Shown here: in pieces, positions 35,386 to 44,406 of the stretch
How the letters are laid out: every line of letters starts with the position of its first letter
How positions within the stretch are numbered: the stretch's first letter is position 1
DNA from: Brucella pecoris
Lineage (GTDB): Bacteria; Pseudomonadota; Alphaproteobacteria; Rhizobiales; Rhizobiaceae
Length of the DNA stretch: 64,000 nt
Reading direction: 5' to 3'
NCBI RefSeq assembly: GCF_006376675.1
Contig: NZ_VEWK01000002.1
Coordinates: 587,045-651,044, forward strand
Position numbers and translations under genes: made by a program
Notes under the pieces: model-generated
The model's database searches: none
What the model saw: only the letters and a program-made list of their open reading frames with translations
What the model was told of the DNA's origin: nothing

Positions 35386-35748
35386 ATGGAAGAACTGATC
35401 GCGCGCATCACCTCCAAAGTCGGTATCGATGCGGCAACGGCAGAAAAGGCAGTCGGCATGATCCTCGCCTTTCTGCAGAAGGAAGGCCCGGCAGCCGAGG
35501 TCCAGAAGCTCCTGGCTGCGTTTCCCGGCGCTGAAGAAGCAATTGCCCAGGTCAAGGGCGGCGGCTTCCTGTCCGGCCTGATGGGCGGCGTGATGGGTCT
35601 CGGCTCCCAGCTCATGGGTGCGGGCCTCGGCATGGGTGAAATTTCCGGCGTAGCCAAGGAAACCATCCGCTTTGCCAAGGAAAAGGCCGGTGATGAACCG
35701 GTTGACGCCGTCATTGGCGCAATTCCGGGCCTTGGCCAGTTCGTCTGA
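35386..35748 (+). CDS. DUF2780/DUF2267-like small protein
   Basis: 120 residues. The N-terminal helical part (MEELIARITSKVGIDAATAE, FLQKEGPAAEVQKLLAAFPG) resembles DUF2267/DUF2780 proteins. It is followed by a glycine/methionine-rich stretch (GLMGGVMGLGSQLMGAGLG) and a C-terminal FAKEKAGDEPVDAVIGAIPG. A GGGAGAG site lies upstream and a strong terminator downstream, so it is a single-gene unit. Role unknown. Confidence 0.72.
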   Translation: MEELIARITSKVGIDAATAEKAVGMILAFLQKEGPAAEVQKLLAAFPGAEEAIAQVKGGGFLSGLMGGVMGLGSQLMGAGLGMGEISGVAKETIRFAKEKAGDEPVDAVIGAIPGLGQFV

Positions 35749-35763
35749 TCGAAGTTTGCATGC

Positions 35764-35797
35764 TCGAAAAGGCCCCGGTTTCCAGGGCCTTTTTGTT
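35764..35797 (+). terminator. Rho-independent terminator
   Basis: Stem AAGGCCC/GGGCCTT within 35769-35791 followed by TTTTTGTTTTTG. A textbook terminator for the preceding small gene. Confidence 0.85.
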
Positions 35798-36015
35798 TTT
35801 GTCTTTCATCATTTAACCCGGCCCAGTATAAAACAATAGTATTTCAGTCATGTTTTTCACGATAACGTGAAATCTGTGTAATAATCTCTATAAATTCAAA
35901 ATGATACTTGCCGCATTGGGGATTTAACCGGTGCGATGATTGCAATGTCCCGGATTGTATCGGATATTTGAACCAAGGGACGAAGTCTGTTCAATTTTTA
36001 AATGCGGAGGATCGC

Positions 36016-36456
36016 ATGCGTTTGTTTTTCCTGACTGTCAGCGCTGCAGCGGTAATGGTCGCCGGTGTTGCCCAAGCTGATGTCACAGCCGATCGTCAGG
36101 CCATCATGAAGGACCTCGGACGTTTGGTCGGGTCGATTGCACCCATGATCAAGGGCGAGAAACCGTTTGACGCCGCCACCGCGCTTGCCGCGCTGGAAAA
36201 GATCGATGCAGATGCCAAGAAGCTCGATGTGGACGCTTTGTTCCCAGCAGGTTCTGATCAGGGCGATACCGAAGCTTCGCCGAAAATCTGGGAAAACAAG
36301 GACGACTTCGTCAAGCATGTCGAGAAATTCCAGACGGATGCTGCTGCAGCACTGGCCGCCAAACCACAGGATCTGGATGCGCTGAAGCCAGCCTTCCAGC
36401 AGGTCGCCGCCAATTGCGGTTCCTGCCATCAGGCCTATCGCGTCAAAAAGAACTGA
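36016..36456 (+). CDS. Cytochrome c-prime/c556 family protein
   Basis: 146 residues from ATG at 36016, which follows GGAGG; the open frame extends upstream but without a signal. Signal peptide MRLFFLTVSAAAVMVAGVAQ with cleavage near AQA. It is a four-helix bundle with the single heme motif CGSCHQAYR near the C-terminus, as in cytochrome c'. Periplasmic electron carrier or NO-binding protein. A second c-type cytochrome gene follows by about 170 bases. Confidence 0.9.
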   Translation: MRLFFLTVSAAAVMVAGVAQADVTADRQAIMKDLGRLVGSIAPMIKGEKPFDAATALAALEKIDADAKKLDVDALFPAGSDQGDTEASPKIWENKDDFVKHVEKFQTDAAAALAAKPQDLDALKPAFQQVAANCGSCHQAYRVKKN

Positions 36457-36473
36457 CATCCACGGTTGACATA

Positions 36474-36504
36474 GAGCGCACCGGACGGAAACATCCGGTG
36501 TGCT
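36474..36504 (+). terminator. Hairpin between the two cytochrome genes
   Basis: Near-perfect arms AGCGCACCGGA and TCCGGTGTGCT around nine bases. No T run follows, so it may reduce rather than stop read-through into the diheme cytochrome gene. Confidence 0.4.
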
Positions 36505-36627
36505 AGATCAGTTTGAGCAAATGGGCGGAGCGGTTCCAGCGGCTTCGCGCAGATGTAACTGTCATGCCGAATTACAGCCACAAGAGCGGCCCGCTGTTGC
36601 TGGAACCGCCACACGGGAACGGATAGA

Positions 36628-37566
36628 ATGGTCCGAAAACTGGCATATGTCGCAGGCGCCGTGGTCCTGGTTGGAGCCGCGGCTTTCTGGATTCTGACCA
36701 CGCCGCAAAAGGTGGACGCGACCGTTCTGGATGCGATGAAGCCCGGCGACCCGGTGAAGGGCGAACAGGTTTTCTGGGCGGGCGGCTGTGCTTCCTGCCA
36801 TGCCGCACCGGGTGCATCCGGTGATGCACGCAAGGTTCTGGCGGGCGGCCATGAATTTGTTTCAGATTTCGGAACATTTATCGCGCCCAATATTTCCCCG
36901 TCCGAGCAGGGTATCGGCACCTGGACCATCCAGGATTTCACCAATGCAATGTTGAAGGGTGTCGGCAAGCAGGATGAGCATCTCTATCCGTCCTTCCCCT
37001 ACACGTCCTATACAAGAATGCAGCCGCAGGATGTGGCAGATCTCTTTGCCTTTATGAAAACGCTGCCGCCATCCAACAATGTCGCAGCACCGCACAAGCT
37101 TTCCTTCCCATTCAATATCCGGCGCGGGCTCGGCCTCTGGAAGCAGCTTTATCTGACCGATCAGCCTGCGGTGGAAATCGCAAATGCTTCCGATCAGGTG
37201 AAACGCGGTCAATATCTGACTGAAGCACTTGGCCATTGCGGTGAATGCCACACGCCGCGCAATATCATAGGCGGCCTGAACACCGGCCAATGGCTTGCCG
37301 GAGCATTGTCGCCGGAGACCGGCAGCGATGGAAAAAGGGGCATTGTACCGAACATTACGCCGGATGAAGCGGGCATTGGCGGGTGGAGCGAGAAAGACAT
37401 CGCCTATGCGCTGCAAAGCGGCTTTACACCGGATTTCGATTCGCTCGGCGGATCGATGACCGATGTGGTTGCAAACATGGCCCATCTCACCGAGGCGGAC
37501 CGCAACGCCATTGCTGCCTATCTGAAAGCAATTCCAGCCCAGCCGAACGGCTATCCTGCGCGTTGA
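36628..37566 (+). CDS. Membrane-anchored diheme cytochrome c
   Basis: 312 residues. The N-terminal membrane anchor is VAGAVVLVGAAAFWI. Two heme c sites are visible: CASCH at 54-58 and CGECH at 204-208. The repeats NISPSEQGIGTWT and NITPDEAGIGGWS are typical of cytochrome subunits of alcohol/aldehyde or gluconate dehydrogenases. No dehydrogenase gene adjoins it, so the electron donor is unknown. Confidence 0.9.
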   Translation: MVRKLAYVAGAVVLVGAAAFWILTTPQKVDATVLDAMKPGDPVKGEQVFWAGGCASCHAAPGASGDARKVLAGGHEFVSDFGTFIAPNISPSEQGIGTWTIQDFTNAMLKGVGKQDEHLYPSFPYTSYTRMQPQDVADLFAFMKTLPPSNNVAAPHKLSFPFNIRRGLGLWKQLYLTDQPAVEIANASDQVKRGQYLTEALGHCGECHTPRNIIGGLNTGQWLAGALSPETGSDGKRGIVPNITPDEAGIGGWSEKDIAYALQSGFTPDFDSLGGSMTDVVANMAHLTEADRNAIAAYLKAIPAQPNGYPAR

Positions 37567-37689
37567 AGTTGCGTTGCAGCCTTCGTCAGCCACCGCGTCC
37601 AAGGCTTTTCCCCAAGGCTTTTGCTTGTCGTGGCGATAAGCGATGTTTATATCGTAAGTAATAGTTGAACAGAGGGAGCAAGCTGCCTG

Positions 37690-39201
37690 ATGACTGCCGA
37701 AGACGCTATTTTTCTTGGCGCGAGCCGCAAGCCTGACGACTCCTACCAGCAGCCGGAATATCTAGCGCTGAAATACGGCAACCGGCACGGCCTCGTCACC
37801 GGCGCGACCGGCACCGGTAAAACCGTCACGCTGCAGGTTCTGGCCGAAAGCTTTTCGGCGGCTGGTGTTCCGGTTTTCTGCGCCGACATCAAGGGCGACC
37901 TTTCCGGCATCGGCGCAATAGGCGTTCAAAATGACGGCCTTCTCAAGCGCGCGGCGGAAGTGAAGCTCGCCCCTTATGAGATGCGTGCCGCGCCTGTGAT
38001 CTTCTGGGATATTTTCGGGGAACAGGGGCATCCTGTCCGCGCAACCATATCCGAAATGGGGCCGCTTCTTCTCTCGCGCCTGATGAACCTGACCGACGCG
38101 CAGGAAGGTGTGCTGAACATCGCCTTCCGTCTGGCGGATGAAGAAGGCCTGTTGCTTCTGGACCTGAAGGATTTGCAGGCCATCCTGGCCGAAATGGCGG
38201 AACGCTCGGCGGAGCTTTCCGGCAAATACGGCAATGTCAACAAAACCTCGGTCGGCGCAATCCAGCGTTCGCTTCTGGTTCTCGACCAGCAGGGCGGCTC
38301 GAATTTTTTCGGAGAACCGGCGCTTAAAATTGCAGATCTGATGCGCACCACGACCGACGGGCGCGGCGTGGTGAGCGTACTTGCCGCCGACAAGCTGATG
38401 ATGAGCCCGCGGCTCTATTCCACCTTCCTGCTCTGGCTGATGTCGGAACTTTTTGAGGAACTGCCGGAAATCGGCGATCCCGACAAGCCGAGGCTCGTCT
38501 TCTTCTTCGATGAAGCCCACCTTCTCTTCGACGAAGCGCCGAAGGCGTTGATCGATCGTGTCGAGCAGGTCGTGCGCCTGATCCGATCCAAGGGTGTCGG
38601 CGTCTATTTCGTGACGCAGAACCCGCTCGACGTGCCGGAAACGGTTCTGGCACAGCTTGGCAACCGCGTGCAGCATGCCCTGCGCGCCTATACGCCGCGC
38701 GAAACCAATGCTGTGAAAACCGCAGCCGATACATTCCGTCCGAACCCGGATTTCAACACGTTTCAAGCGATCACCAATCTCGCCACTGGTGAAGCGCTGG
38801 TTTCCACGCTTCAGGCCAAGGGCGTGCCCTCCATTGTGCAGCGTACGCTCATGCGTCCGCCTTCGTCACGCATTGGCCCGCTGACGCCGGAGGAACGCGC
38901 GAAAATCATCGCGGCAAGCCCGGTAGCCGGGCAGTACGATCAGGTTGTGGATCGCGATTCCGCTTTCGAAATGCTGGCCCGCAAGGCGCAGAATGCTGCA
39001 GCAGCCCAGCAAAAGACCAAGGAAGAGGAAGAAGGTGGCGGCGGTATTCTTGGCGATCTCGTCGGCACCGCACTTGGCACCGGTCGTCGCTCCGGTCGCC
39101 AGACAGTCGCGGAAGCCGCGATGAAATCCGTCGTCCGCTCGGTCGGCAATTCGCTGGGCCGCGCACTTGTGCGCGGCATTCTCGGCGGTTTCAAGCGGTA
39201 G
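37690..39201 (+). CDS. HerA-like/DUF853 ATPase
   Basis: 503 residues. Walker A is GATGTGKTVTLQVLAES, Walker B is RLVFFFDEAHLLFDEAP, with a DIKGDLSGIG motif and an arginine-rich region late in the domain. The DUF853 family is related to HerA/FtsK hexameric DNA-translocating ATPases. The C-terminus is variable and glycine-rich. Partner nuclease genes are not adjacent, and its role is not established. Confidence 0.92.
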   Translation: MTAEDAIFLGASRKPDDSYQQPEYLALKYGNRHGLVTGATGTGKTVTLQVLAESFSAAGVPVFCADIKGDLSGIGAIGVQNDGLLKRAAEVKLAPYEMRAAPVIFWDIFGEQGHPVRATISEMGPLLLSRLMNLTDAQEGVLNIAFRLADEEGLLLLDLKDLQAILAEMAERSAELSGKYGNVNKTSVGAIQRSLLVLDQQGGSNFFGEPALKIADLMRTTTDGRGVVSVLAADKLMMSPRLYSTFLLWLMSELFEELPEIGDPDKPRLVFFFDEAHLLFDEAPKALIDRVEQVVRLIRSKGVGVYFVTQNPLDVPETVLAQLGNRVQHALRAYTPRETNAVKTAADTFRPNPDFNTFQAITNLATGEALVSTLQAKGVPSIVQRTLMRPPSSRIGPLTPEERAKIIAASPVAGQYDQVVDRDSAFEMLARKAQNAAAAQQKTKEEEEGGGGILGDLVGTALGTGRRSGRQTVAEAAMKSVVRSVGNSLGRALVRGILGGFKR

Positions 39202-39213
39202 AAAGCGTCAGCG

Positions 39214-39441
39214 TTACGCCTTCGCCGGTTTGGCTAGAACATAGGCGACAAGGGCATTGGCGTGGCCATGTCCCATGTCGAATTCGGACTTCAGCCAGTT
39301 GACGATTTCCATATGCTTGTCGCCCTTTCGCTGCTCGATCAGCGAAAGCCAATGCTGGATGGGCTGCCCATATTTTTTCTCGATGGACGGGAAATAGGAT
39401 GCGGGGCCTTTGACTTTCTCGGCAGTCTTTTCTTCTGACAT
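39214..39441 (-). CDS. DUF4287 domain protein
   Basis: 75 residues from ATG at 39441 (MSEEKTAEKVKGPASYFPSI). SIEKKYGQPIQHWLSLIEQ and MGHGHANALVAYVLAKP match the small DUF4287 fold. Cytoplasmic, role unknown. It is convergent with the HerA-like gene, 12 bases apart. Confidence 0.88.
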   Translation of the reverse strand: MSEEKTAEKVKGPASYFPSIEKKYGQPIQHWLSLIEQRKGDKHMEIVNWLKSEFDMGHGHANALVAYVLAKPAKA

Positions 39442-39530
39442 GGATGCCCTCCCCTCGTTTCGAAAAATATGGTCCGGGCGGAAAGTGACTGATTTTCGAG
39501 GTGGCGGCAAGCGAGCTTGCAATACAATCG

Positions 39531-39563
39531 AAAAAGCCCCGGACAGATGGCTGTCCGGGGCTT
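39531..39563 (-). terminator. Rho-independent terminator of the L,D-transpeptidase gene
   Basis: Stem AAGCCCCGGACAG/CTGTCCGGGGCTT with a four-base loop. On the minus strand it is followed by TTTTT. Confidence 0.88.
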
Positions 39564-39591
39564 CTGCAATCTGCCGTTTCAGCGCTCGTTA

Positions 39592-40308
39592 TTACATAAC
39601 GAGGATCGGCGATTTCGCCGGTACACGATCATAGAGATCGATGATATCCTGGTTCAGGAAGCGCACGCAGCCCGAAGAGACCGCCTTGCCGATCGACCAC
39701 CATTCCGGGTTGCCGTGCAGTCGATACAGCGTGTCCTTGCCGTCCTGGAAAATATAGAGCGCGCGGGCGCCGAGCGGATTCTTGAGGCCCGGAGCCATGC
39801 CGCCGTTCTTGGCGCTGTACTGCACCAGTTCCGGCTGACGGGCGACCATTTCGTCCGGCGGGGTCCAGCGCGGCCACTGGCGCTTGTACTGGATCACAGC
39901 ACGGCCCGACCATGCGAAGCCTTCGCGGCCGATGCCGACGCCGTAGCGCATCGCCTGTCCATTTTCGAGGACGAGATAGCAGAAGCGGTTAGCCGTATCG
40001 ATGACCAGCGTACCCGGCAGTTCGCCAGTCGGGTCCTGCACAACCTGGCGCAGATAGCGCTTGTCCATCTTCTGGATCGGAATTGCCGGAAGCTGGAAGC
40101 CGCCGTCCTCGACGGAGGCATACATCTGCGCCCAGCCGCCATAGGAAGAGTCGACATTGGCCTGCGGGGTGCGGTTGATCGGGTTGCCCGACTGATCCAC
40201 ATCTATAATTGGAACATTCTGCCCCAACTGAGCGCAACCGGCCAGGCCGGCGGCCGCTGTTGCTGTCATTGCCGTCAGAAAGGAACGGCGGGTAAGGGTC
40301 GTTTGCAT
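39592..40308 (-). CDS. L,D-transpeptidase, YkuD/ErfK family lipoprotein
   Basis: 238 residues from ATG at 40308 (MQTTLTRRSFLTAMTATAAA). A twin-arginine-like start (TRRSFL) is combined with a lipobox LAGC, so it is probably an exported lipoprotein. The YkuD catalytic motif is HGNPEWWSIGKAVSSGCVRF (active Cys in SSGCVR). It forms 3-3 cross-links in peptidoglycan or links proteins to it. In Brucellaceae such enzymes anchor outer-membrane proteins to the wall. A strong terminator follows. Confidence 0.92.
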   Translation of the reverse strand: MQTTLTRRSFLTAMTATAAAGLAGCAQLGQNVPIIDVDQSGNPINRTPQANVDSSYGGWAQMYASVEDGGFQLPAIPIQKMDKRYLRQVVQDPTGELPGTLVIDTANRFCYLVLENGQAMRYGVGIGREGFAWSGRAVIQYKRQWPRWTPPDEMVARQPELVQYSAKNGGMAPGLKNPLGARALYIFQDGKDTLYRLHGNPEWWSIGKAVSSGCVRFLNQDIIDLYDRVPAKSPILVM

Positions 40309-40600
40309 ATGAAAACCAGTTTGGTGACGGGAGGGGTTACAGATACACATTCAGGGTTAACGAATTGCGACCCGGCCAATTGTGGCAGATACGCGGCGAG
40401 CCATCGAAACGTCCTTAAACGGCTGTTTCCGGTGATCGGTTGCACGGAAAACGCCCGAAAAATGTGGCGTACACCCGTTCGCAATGCGGCCTAAACGTGG
40501 CGAAAGCCTACCAGCATGGCTCGTGTTGCAGCGGCGACACAATTTTGGGTGCTCGTGCCTGCATTCAATGAACTCGAATAGTTCAACTTTTAGTGATAAA

Positions 40601-41269
40601 TCAGTCGAGCAATTGAAGGCTTGGCAAAATGAGCGCCGGAGCAAACTGTTTGTACTCGTCAGGCTGGTTGGACCGGTTGATCCAGACCCCACGCATGCCG
40701 AACCGCACCGCGCCTGCCACATCCCAGCGATTCGACGATTGGAACGAGATTGCCGAAGGATAGAGCCGCCATTGCAGTGTGATGAGTTCATAGACAGCCG
40801 GGGCGGTCTTGTATTTCCTGACTTCATCGACCGAAATCACATCATCCAGCAGGACGTCGAGCGCTGCCGAGCGGACAGCGGATTCCAGCATTGCCGGCGA
40901 TCCGTTGGAGAGAATTGCGAGCCGTGCGCCCTTCTCCTTCAGGCTTTTGAGAGCGGCGGGCACTTCCGGATAGCAATCAAGCTTCCAATAGGCGTCCAGC
41001 AGATCATTGCGTAGTGCTGGATCAACGGAAGGATAGCGCGCAAATGCGAAATCAAGCGAATCCTCGGTGAGTTTCCAGAAATCGCTATAGGCGCCCATCA
41101 GGCTCAGCACCCAGGAATATTCAAGCTGTTTAGCCCGCCACAGTTCGGAAAATGCCCGTTCGTCCGGCCCGGCTTTATCTGCATGTCGTCGCACCGCCGA
41201 ATGGACATCGAACAATGTGCCATAAGCGTCGAAGACATAACTATTGAATGAATTTACACTATTTTTCAT
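40601..41269 (-). CDS. Haloacid dehalogenase, type II ((S)-2-haloacid dehalogenase family)
   Basis: 222 residues. HAD motifs are: nucleophile Asp in YVFDAYGTLFDVHS, Ser in AILSNGSPAM, Lys in RKYKTAPAVYEL, and the SSNRWDVAGA loop with its acidic residue. The whole length matches L-2-haloacid dehalogenases, which hydrolyse 2-haloacids to hydroxy acids. Many such genes act on unknown phosphate or halo substrates. Confidence 0.9.
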   Translation of the reverse strand: MKNSVNSFNSYVFDAYGTLFDVHSAVRRHADKAGPDERAFSELWRAKQLEYSWVLSLMGAYSDFWKLTEDSLDFAFARYPSVDPALRNDLLDAYWKLDCYPEVPAALKSLKEKGARLAILSNGSPAMLESAVRSAALDVLLDDVISVDEVRKYKTAPAVYELITLQWRLYPSAISFQSSNRWDVAGAVRFGMRGVWINRSNQPDEYKQFAPALILPSLQLLD

Positions 41270-41600
41270 GGTTACAAATCTCTGCTCAACACAACCTCTG
41301 CGCGCAAAATAGGGTAATTGAATTCAAGGCCCACTCTTAAGAACTGTGGGACACCGTTTCCTCCTGTGAGGGCCCGCCACGCATCGCGAAGCATAAAAAA
41401 CCAGATTTGCTCCATCCTACTGTGATTTCAATAATAATTCATTGTCTTGAAGCTGAATTGCCCGCTGGTACCATTGCCGCCTGCGCTATTGCGGCCTATG
41501 TAGATTCCGCACGCAAGTTTTGAGGCAGCATCCGCTTGGCCCGCCGTAAGCTGCCCCTGTAAGTTGCCATATAAGCTGAATGAAAAGAGGAGAGTTTCCA
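41270..41600. other. Intergenic region between dehalogenase and superoxide dismutase genes
   Basis: About 330 bases with divergent promoters. No gene or regulatory box could be named; a GAGGAG site precedes the superoxide dismutase start. Confidence 0.4.
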
Positions 41601-42197
41601 ATGGCTTTCGAACTGCCCGCCCTGCCGTATGACTATGACGCCCTTGCGCCTTTCATGTCGCGCGAGACGCTTGAACTTCATCACGACAAGCACCATCAGG
41701 CCTATGTCACCAACGGCAACAAGCTGCTTGAAGGCTCCGGCCTCGAAGGCAAGAGCCTGGAAGAGATCGTCAAGGAAAGCTACGGCAAGAACCAGGGCCT
41801 CTTCAACAATGCCGGCCAGCACTACAACCACATCCAATTCTGGAAGTGGATGAAGAAGGGCGGCGGCGGCAAGAAGCTGCCGGGCAAGCTTGAAAAGGCA
41901 ATCGAGTCCGATCTTGGCGGCTACGACAAGTTCCGTGAAGATTTCATCGCTGCCGGTGTCGGCCAGTTCGGTTCTGGCTGGGCCTGGCTGTCGGTCAAGA
42001 ACGGCAAGCTCGAAATTTCCAAGACTCCGAACGGCGAAAACCCGCTCGTTCATGGCGCAACGCCGATCCTCGGCGTCGACGTGTGGGAACACTCCTACTA
42101 TGTCGATTATCGCAATCTGCGTCCGAAGTACCTTGAAGCCTTCGTCGACAACCTCATCAATTGGGAATTCGTCGAAGAGCTGTACGAAAAGGCCTGA
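41601..42197 (+). CDS. sodB: Iron/manganese superoxide dismutase
   Basis: 198 residues from ATG at 41601 with GAGGAGAG upstream. Metal ligands are His in ETLELHHDKHHQAYV, His in FNNAGQHYNHIQFWKW, and Asp and His in GVDVWEHSYYVDYRN. The QFGSGWAWL segment has the Fe-type pattern. It removes superoxide in the cytoplasm. A bidirectional terminator follows. Confidence 0.94.
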   Translation: MAFELPALPYDYDALAPFMSRETLELHHDKHHQAYVTNGNKLLEGSGLEGKSLEEIVKESYGKNQGLFNNAGQHYNHIQFWKWMKKGGGGKKLPGKLEKAIESDLGGYDKFREDFIAAGVGQFGSGWAWLSVKNGKLEISKTPNGENPLVHGATPILGVDVWEHSYYVDYRNLRPKYLEAFVDNLINWEFVEELYEKA

Positions 42198-42217
42198 TGC
42201 CTTTCGTGTAGGAATAA

Positions 42218-42247
42218 AGAAAAACCCCGGTTTTGCCGGGGTTTTTT
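42218..42247. terminator. Bidirectional rho-independent terminator
   Basis: Stem AAACCCCGG/CCGGGGTTT with a short loop, A run on the left and T run on the right. It ends sodB (plus) and the transporter operon (minus). Confidence 0.9.
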
Positions 42248-42254
42248 GTTGCTG

Positions 42255-43553
42255 CTATTCCTTGACTACCTGTACGCCCACATGTTGCGCGCGCCCTGCT
42301 CCCCATCCGGCGATAGCAGCCCCCAGCCCCAGCACAGCGAAGAAAAGGCCACAGGCGGTAAAGCTGCCCGTTGCGCTGTGGATCAGCCCCACGATCAGCG
42401 GGCCGATTGCGGCCAGCGTATAGCCCACGCACTGCGCCATGCCGGACAGATGCGCTGCCGTGTGCGAATCCGGTGCGCGCAGCACGATCACCATCATCGC
42501 GGCGGCGATGAGACCGCCCTGCCCGATACCCTGAATGATCGCCAGCCCCCAATAGGTCCAAAGCGGCAGATACAGAAAGCCGATCAGCGGCAAGGCCGCA
42601 CAGGCACACAGAATGACATTGAGCAGGCTCTGGTTCTTCTGGCGGGTGGCGATGGAAGGCACTGCGAGACAGGTGATGACCTGCGCCAAGATCGAGAAGG
42701 AAACCAGACCGCCAGCCGCCGCCGGGCTCAGGCCCTGCTCGCGCAGGATCGGCGCCAGCCATCCGAAGACGATATAGGCCGTGGAGGATTGCAGTCCCAT
42801 GAACAGCGTCACCTGCCAGGCCAGCTTGTCCTTCCACAGGCCGATAACCTTGAAACCCGAATGCGCGACATTGTGTTTCGCACGCATGGCCTGCGGCAGC
42901 CACAACAGCAGAACGACGGCCGCTGGAACAGCCCAGAATGCCAGAGCGAGATTCCAGGAACCGCCGAGCATTCCCTTGATGGGAATGGTGAAACCGGCTG
43001 CAGATGCAGCACCGCCGCACAGCGCCATCGTATAAAGACCGGTCATGATGGCTGCAGTTTTCGGGAAGTCACGCTTGACGACCCCCGGAAGCAACACATT
43101 GCCCGTCGCAATGGCCGCACCGGCCAGCGCCGCGCCGATATAAAGCGAATAGAACGTACCGAAGCCGCGGATTGCTGTCCCGATAGTCAGAACTGCCAGA
43201 ACAATAAGCAGAACGCGCTCCGCACCGAACCGCTGTGCCAGACGCGGCGCGAATGGTGCGAAAATGCCAAGGCAGAGCACCGGCAAGGTGGTCAGCACAC
43301 CGGCTGCAACGGATGACATGCCGGTGGCGTCGATGATTTCCGGCAGCAACACGGAAACGCTGGAAAATACCGGTCGCAGATTGGCCGCGATCAGCACGAG
43401 GCTCAGCCCCAACAAAATGCGCAGCGCCTTGCTTGGCGGCTGCTGGACCGGTGGCGGCGGAACGCTGTCAGCCTCCGCATCGACCAGCGCTTCCGGCTGC
43501 AACATCGCCTCGTTTTCTGCCGCGTTCAGCAGGGTCGTGTTCGTGTGGCTCAT
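42255..43553 (-). CDS. MFS transporter, CynX/NimT type
   Basis: 432 residues with about 12 membrane helices. After a 45-residue cytoplasmic N-terminus comes LLGLSLVLIAANLRPVFSSV, the NLRP signature of the CynX/NimT (cyanate/nitroimidazole) branch, then VLCLGIFAPFAPRLAQRFGA (loop 2-3 motif). The start overlaps the GntR gene stop by four bases, so both are one operon and the regulator probably controls the transporter. Substrate unknown. Confidence 0.9.
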   Translation of the reverse strand: MSHTNTTLLNAAENEAMLQPEALVDAEADSVPPPPVQQPPSKALRILLGLSLVLIAANLRPVFSSVSVLLPEIIDATGMSSVAAGVLTTLPVLCLGIFAPFAPRLAQRFGAERVLLIVLAVLTIGTAIRGFGTFYSLYIGAALAGAAIATGNVLLPGVVKRDFPKTAAIMTGLYTMALCGGAASAAGFTIPIKGMLGGSWNLALAFWAVPAAVVLLLWLPQAMRAKHNVAHSGFKVIGLWKDKLAWQVTLFMGLQSSTAYIVFGWLAPILREQGLSPAAAGGLVSFSILAQVITCLAVPSIATRQKNQSLLNVILCACAALPLIGFLYLPLWTYWGLAIIQGIGQGGLIAAAMMVIVLRAPDSHTAAHLSGMAQCVGYTLAAIGPLIVGLIHSATGSFTACGLFFAVLGLGAAIAGWGAGRAQHVGVQVVKE

Positions 43554-44227
43554 GATGCCAGCAACCTTTCAAGTTCTTCAATCAGGGGCGCCATGAAGCG
43601 GCGAACGGTTGCACCGGCCTTGTCAGGATCGCCCGAGGCGATGGCTTCGACGATCTGGCGGTGCGCTTCATGGTTCGGCTCGGGCAGTTCGCCGTCGAGC
43701 GTGGCTTCTATGGATTCACGAATGGAAGCTGAGAAAAAGGCATAGACCTCGATCAGTGCACTATTGCCCGAAGCAGCGACGATGGCTTCATGAAAGGCAA
43801 AGTCTCGGGCCACGAAAGTTGCCCGGTCCAGTTCGTCACGATTGCCGCGCTGTGCCAGCACTTTCTCCAGATGCACAATCCCCTTCGGCTTGATGCGTAA
43901 GGCGGCCAGACGTGCGGCTTCCGTTTCGAGAACTGCCCGGGTCTCAAAGCGGTCGCGCAGGCTGGTATGGCGGATGCGGTCGAGGCTGCGTGCCGTGTCG
44001 GCAGTGGAACGGACATAGGTTCCCGAACCCTGCCGGGTTTCCAGCATTCCTTGCGCCACCAGCGCCCGAACAGCTTCGCGCACCGTGCCGCGGCTGACAT
44101 CGAGCGTTGCGGAAAGTGCGGCTTCATTTGGCAACTGGTCGCCTATCGACCAGCGTCCCGACGTGATTTCGCCTCGCAATGCCTGCGTGGCCGAATCCGT
44201 CAAAGTCTTGCGGGATATCGCCTTCAT
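43550..44227 (-). CDS. GntR-family regulator with FCD domain (FadR subfamily)
   Basis: 225 residues. The N-terminal winged helix is seen in LRGEITSGRWSIGDQLPNEA and LSATLDVSRGTVREAVRALV. The C-terminal FCD all-helical effector domain shows DFAFHEAIVAASGNSALIEV and HRQIVEAIASGDPDKAGATV. It regulates, most likely represses, the coupled MFS gene. A palindrome lies just upstream of its start. Confidence 0.92.
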   Translation of the reverse strand: MKAISRKTLTDSATQALRGEITSGRWSIGDQLPNEAALSATLDVSRGTVREAVRALVAQGMLETRQGSGTYVRSTADTARSLDRIRHTSLRDRFETRAVLETEAARLAALRIKPKGIVHLEKVLAQRGNRDELDRATFVARDFAFHEAIVAASGNSALIEVYAFFSASIRESIEATLDGELPEPNHEAHRQIVEAIASGDPDKAGATVRRFMAPLIEELERLLAS

Positions 44228-44237
44228 ATCTTCACCA

Positions 44238-44262
44238 AATTCATCTGATGACTTGATGAATT
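44238..44262 (-). promoter_or_regulatory. Putative GntR operator
   Basis: AATTCATC (44238-44245) and GATGAATT (44255-44262) form a perfect 8-bp inverted repeat with a nine-base spacer, 11 bases upstream of the GntR start codon. It is well placed for autoregulation. Confidence 0.6.
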
Positions 44263-44406
44263 AGACCTATGTAATGGAGCTGTCAACCGTCGCGAAGAAA
44301 GCTGATTGCGGACTGGAAACCACTGCCGCATTCCGTTAACAATTTTCGCGCACAGTGCCCCATAATCCAGCCGCTCGAGATTTCGGGCCAGACTTCAGGT
44401 GCCAAT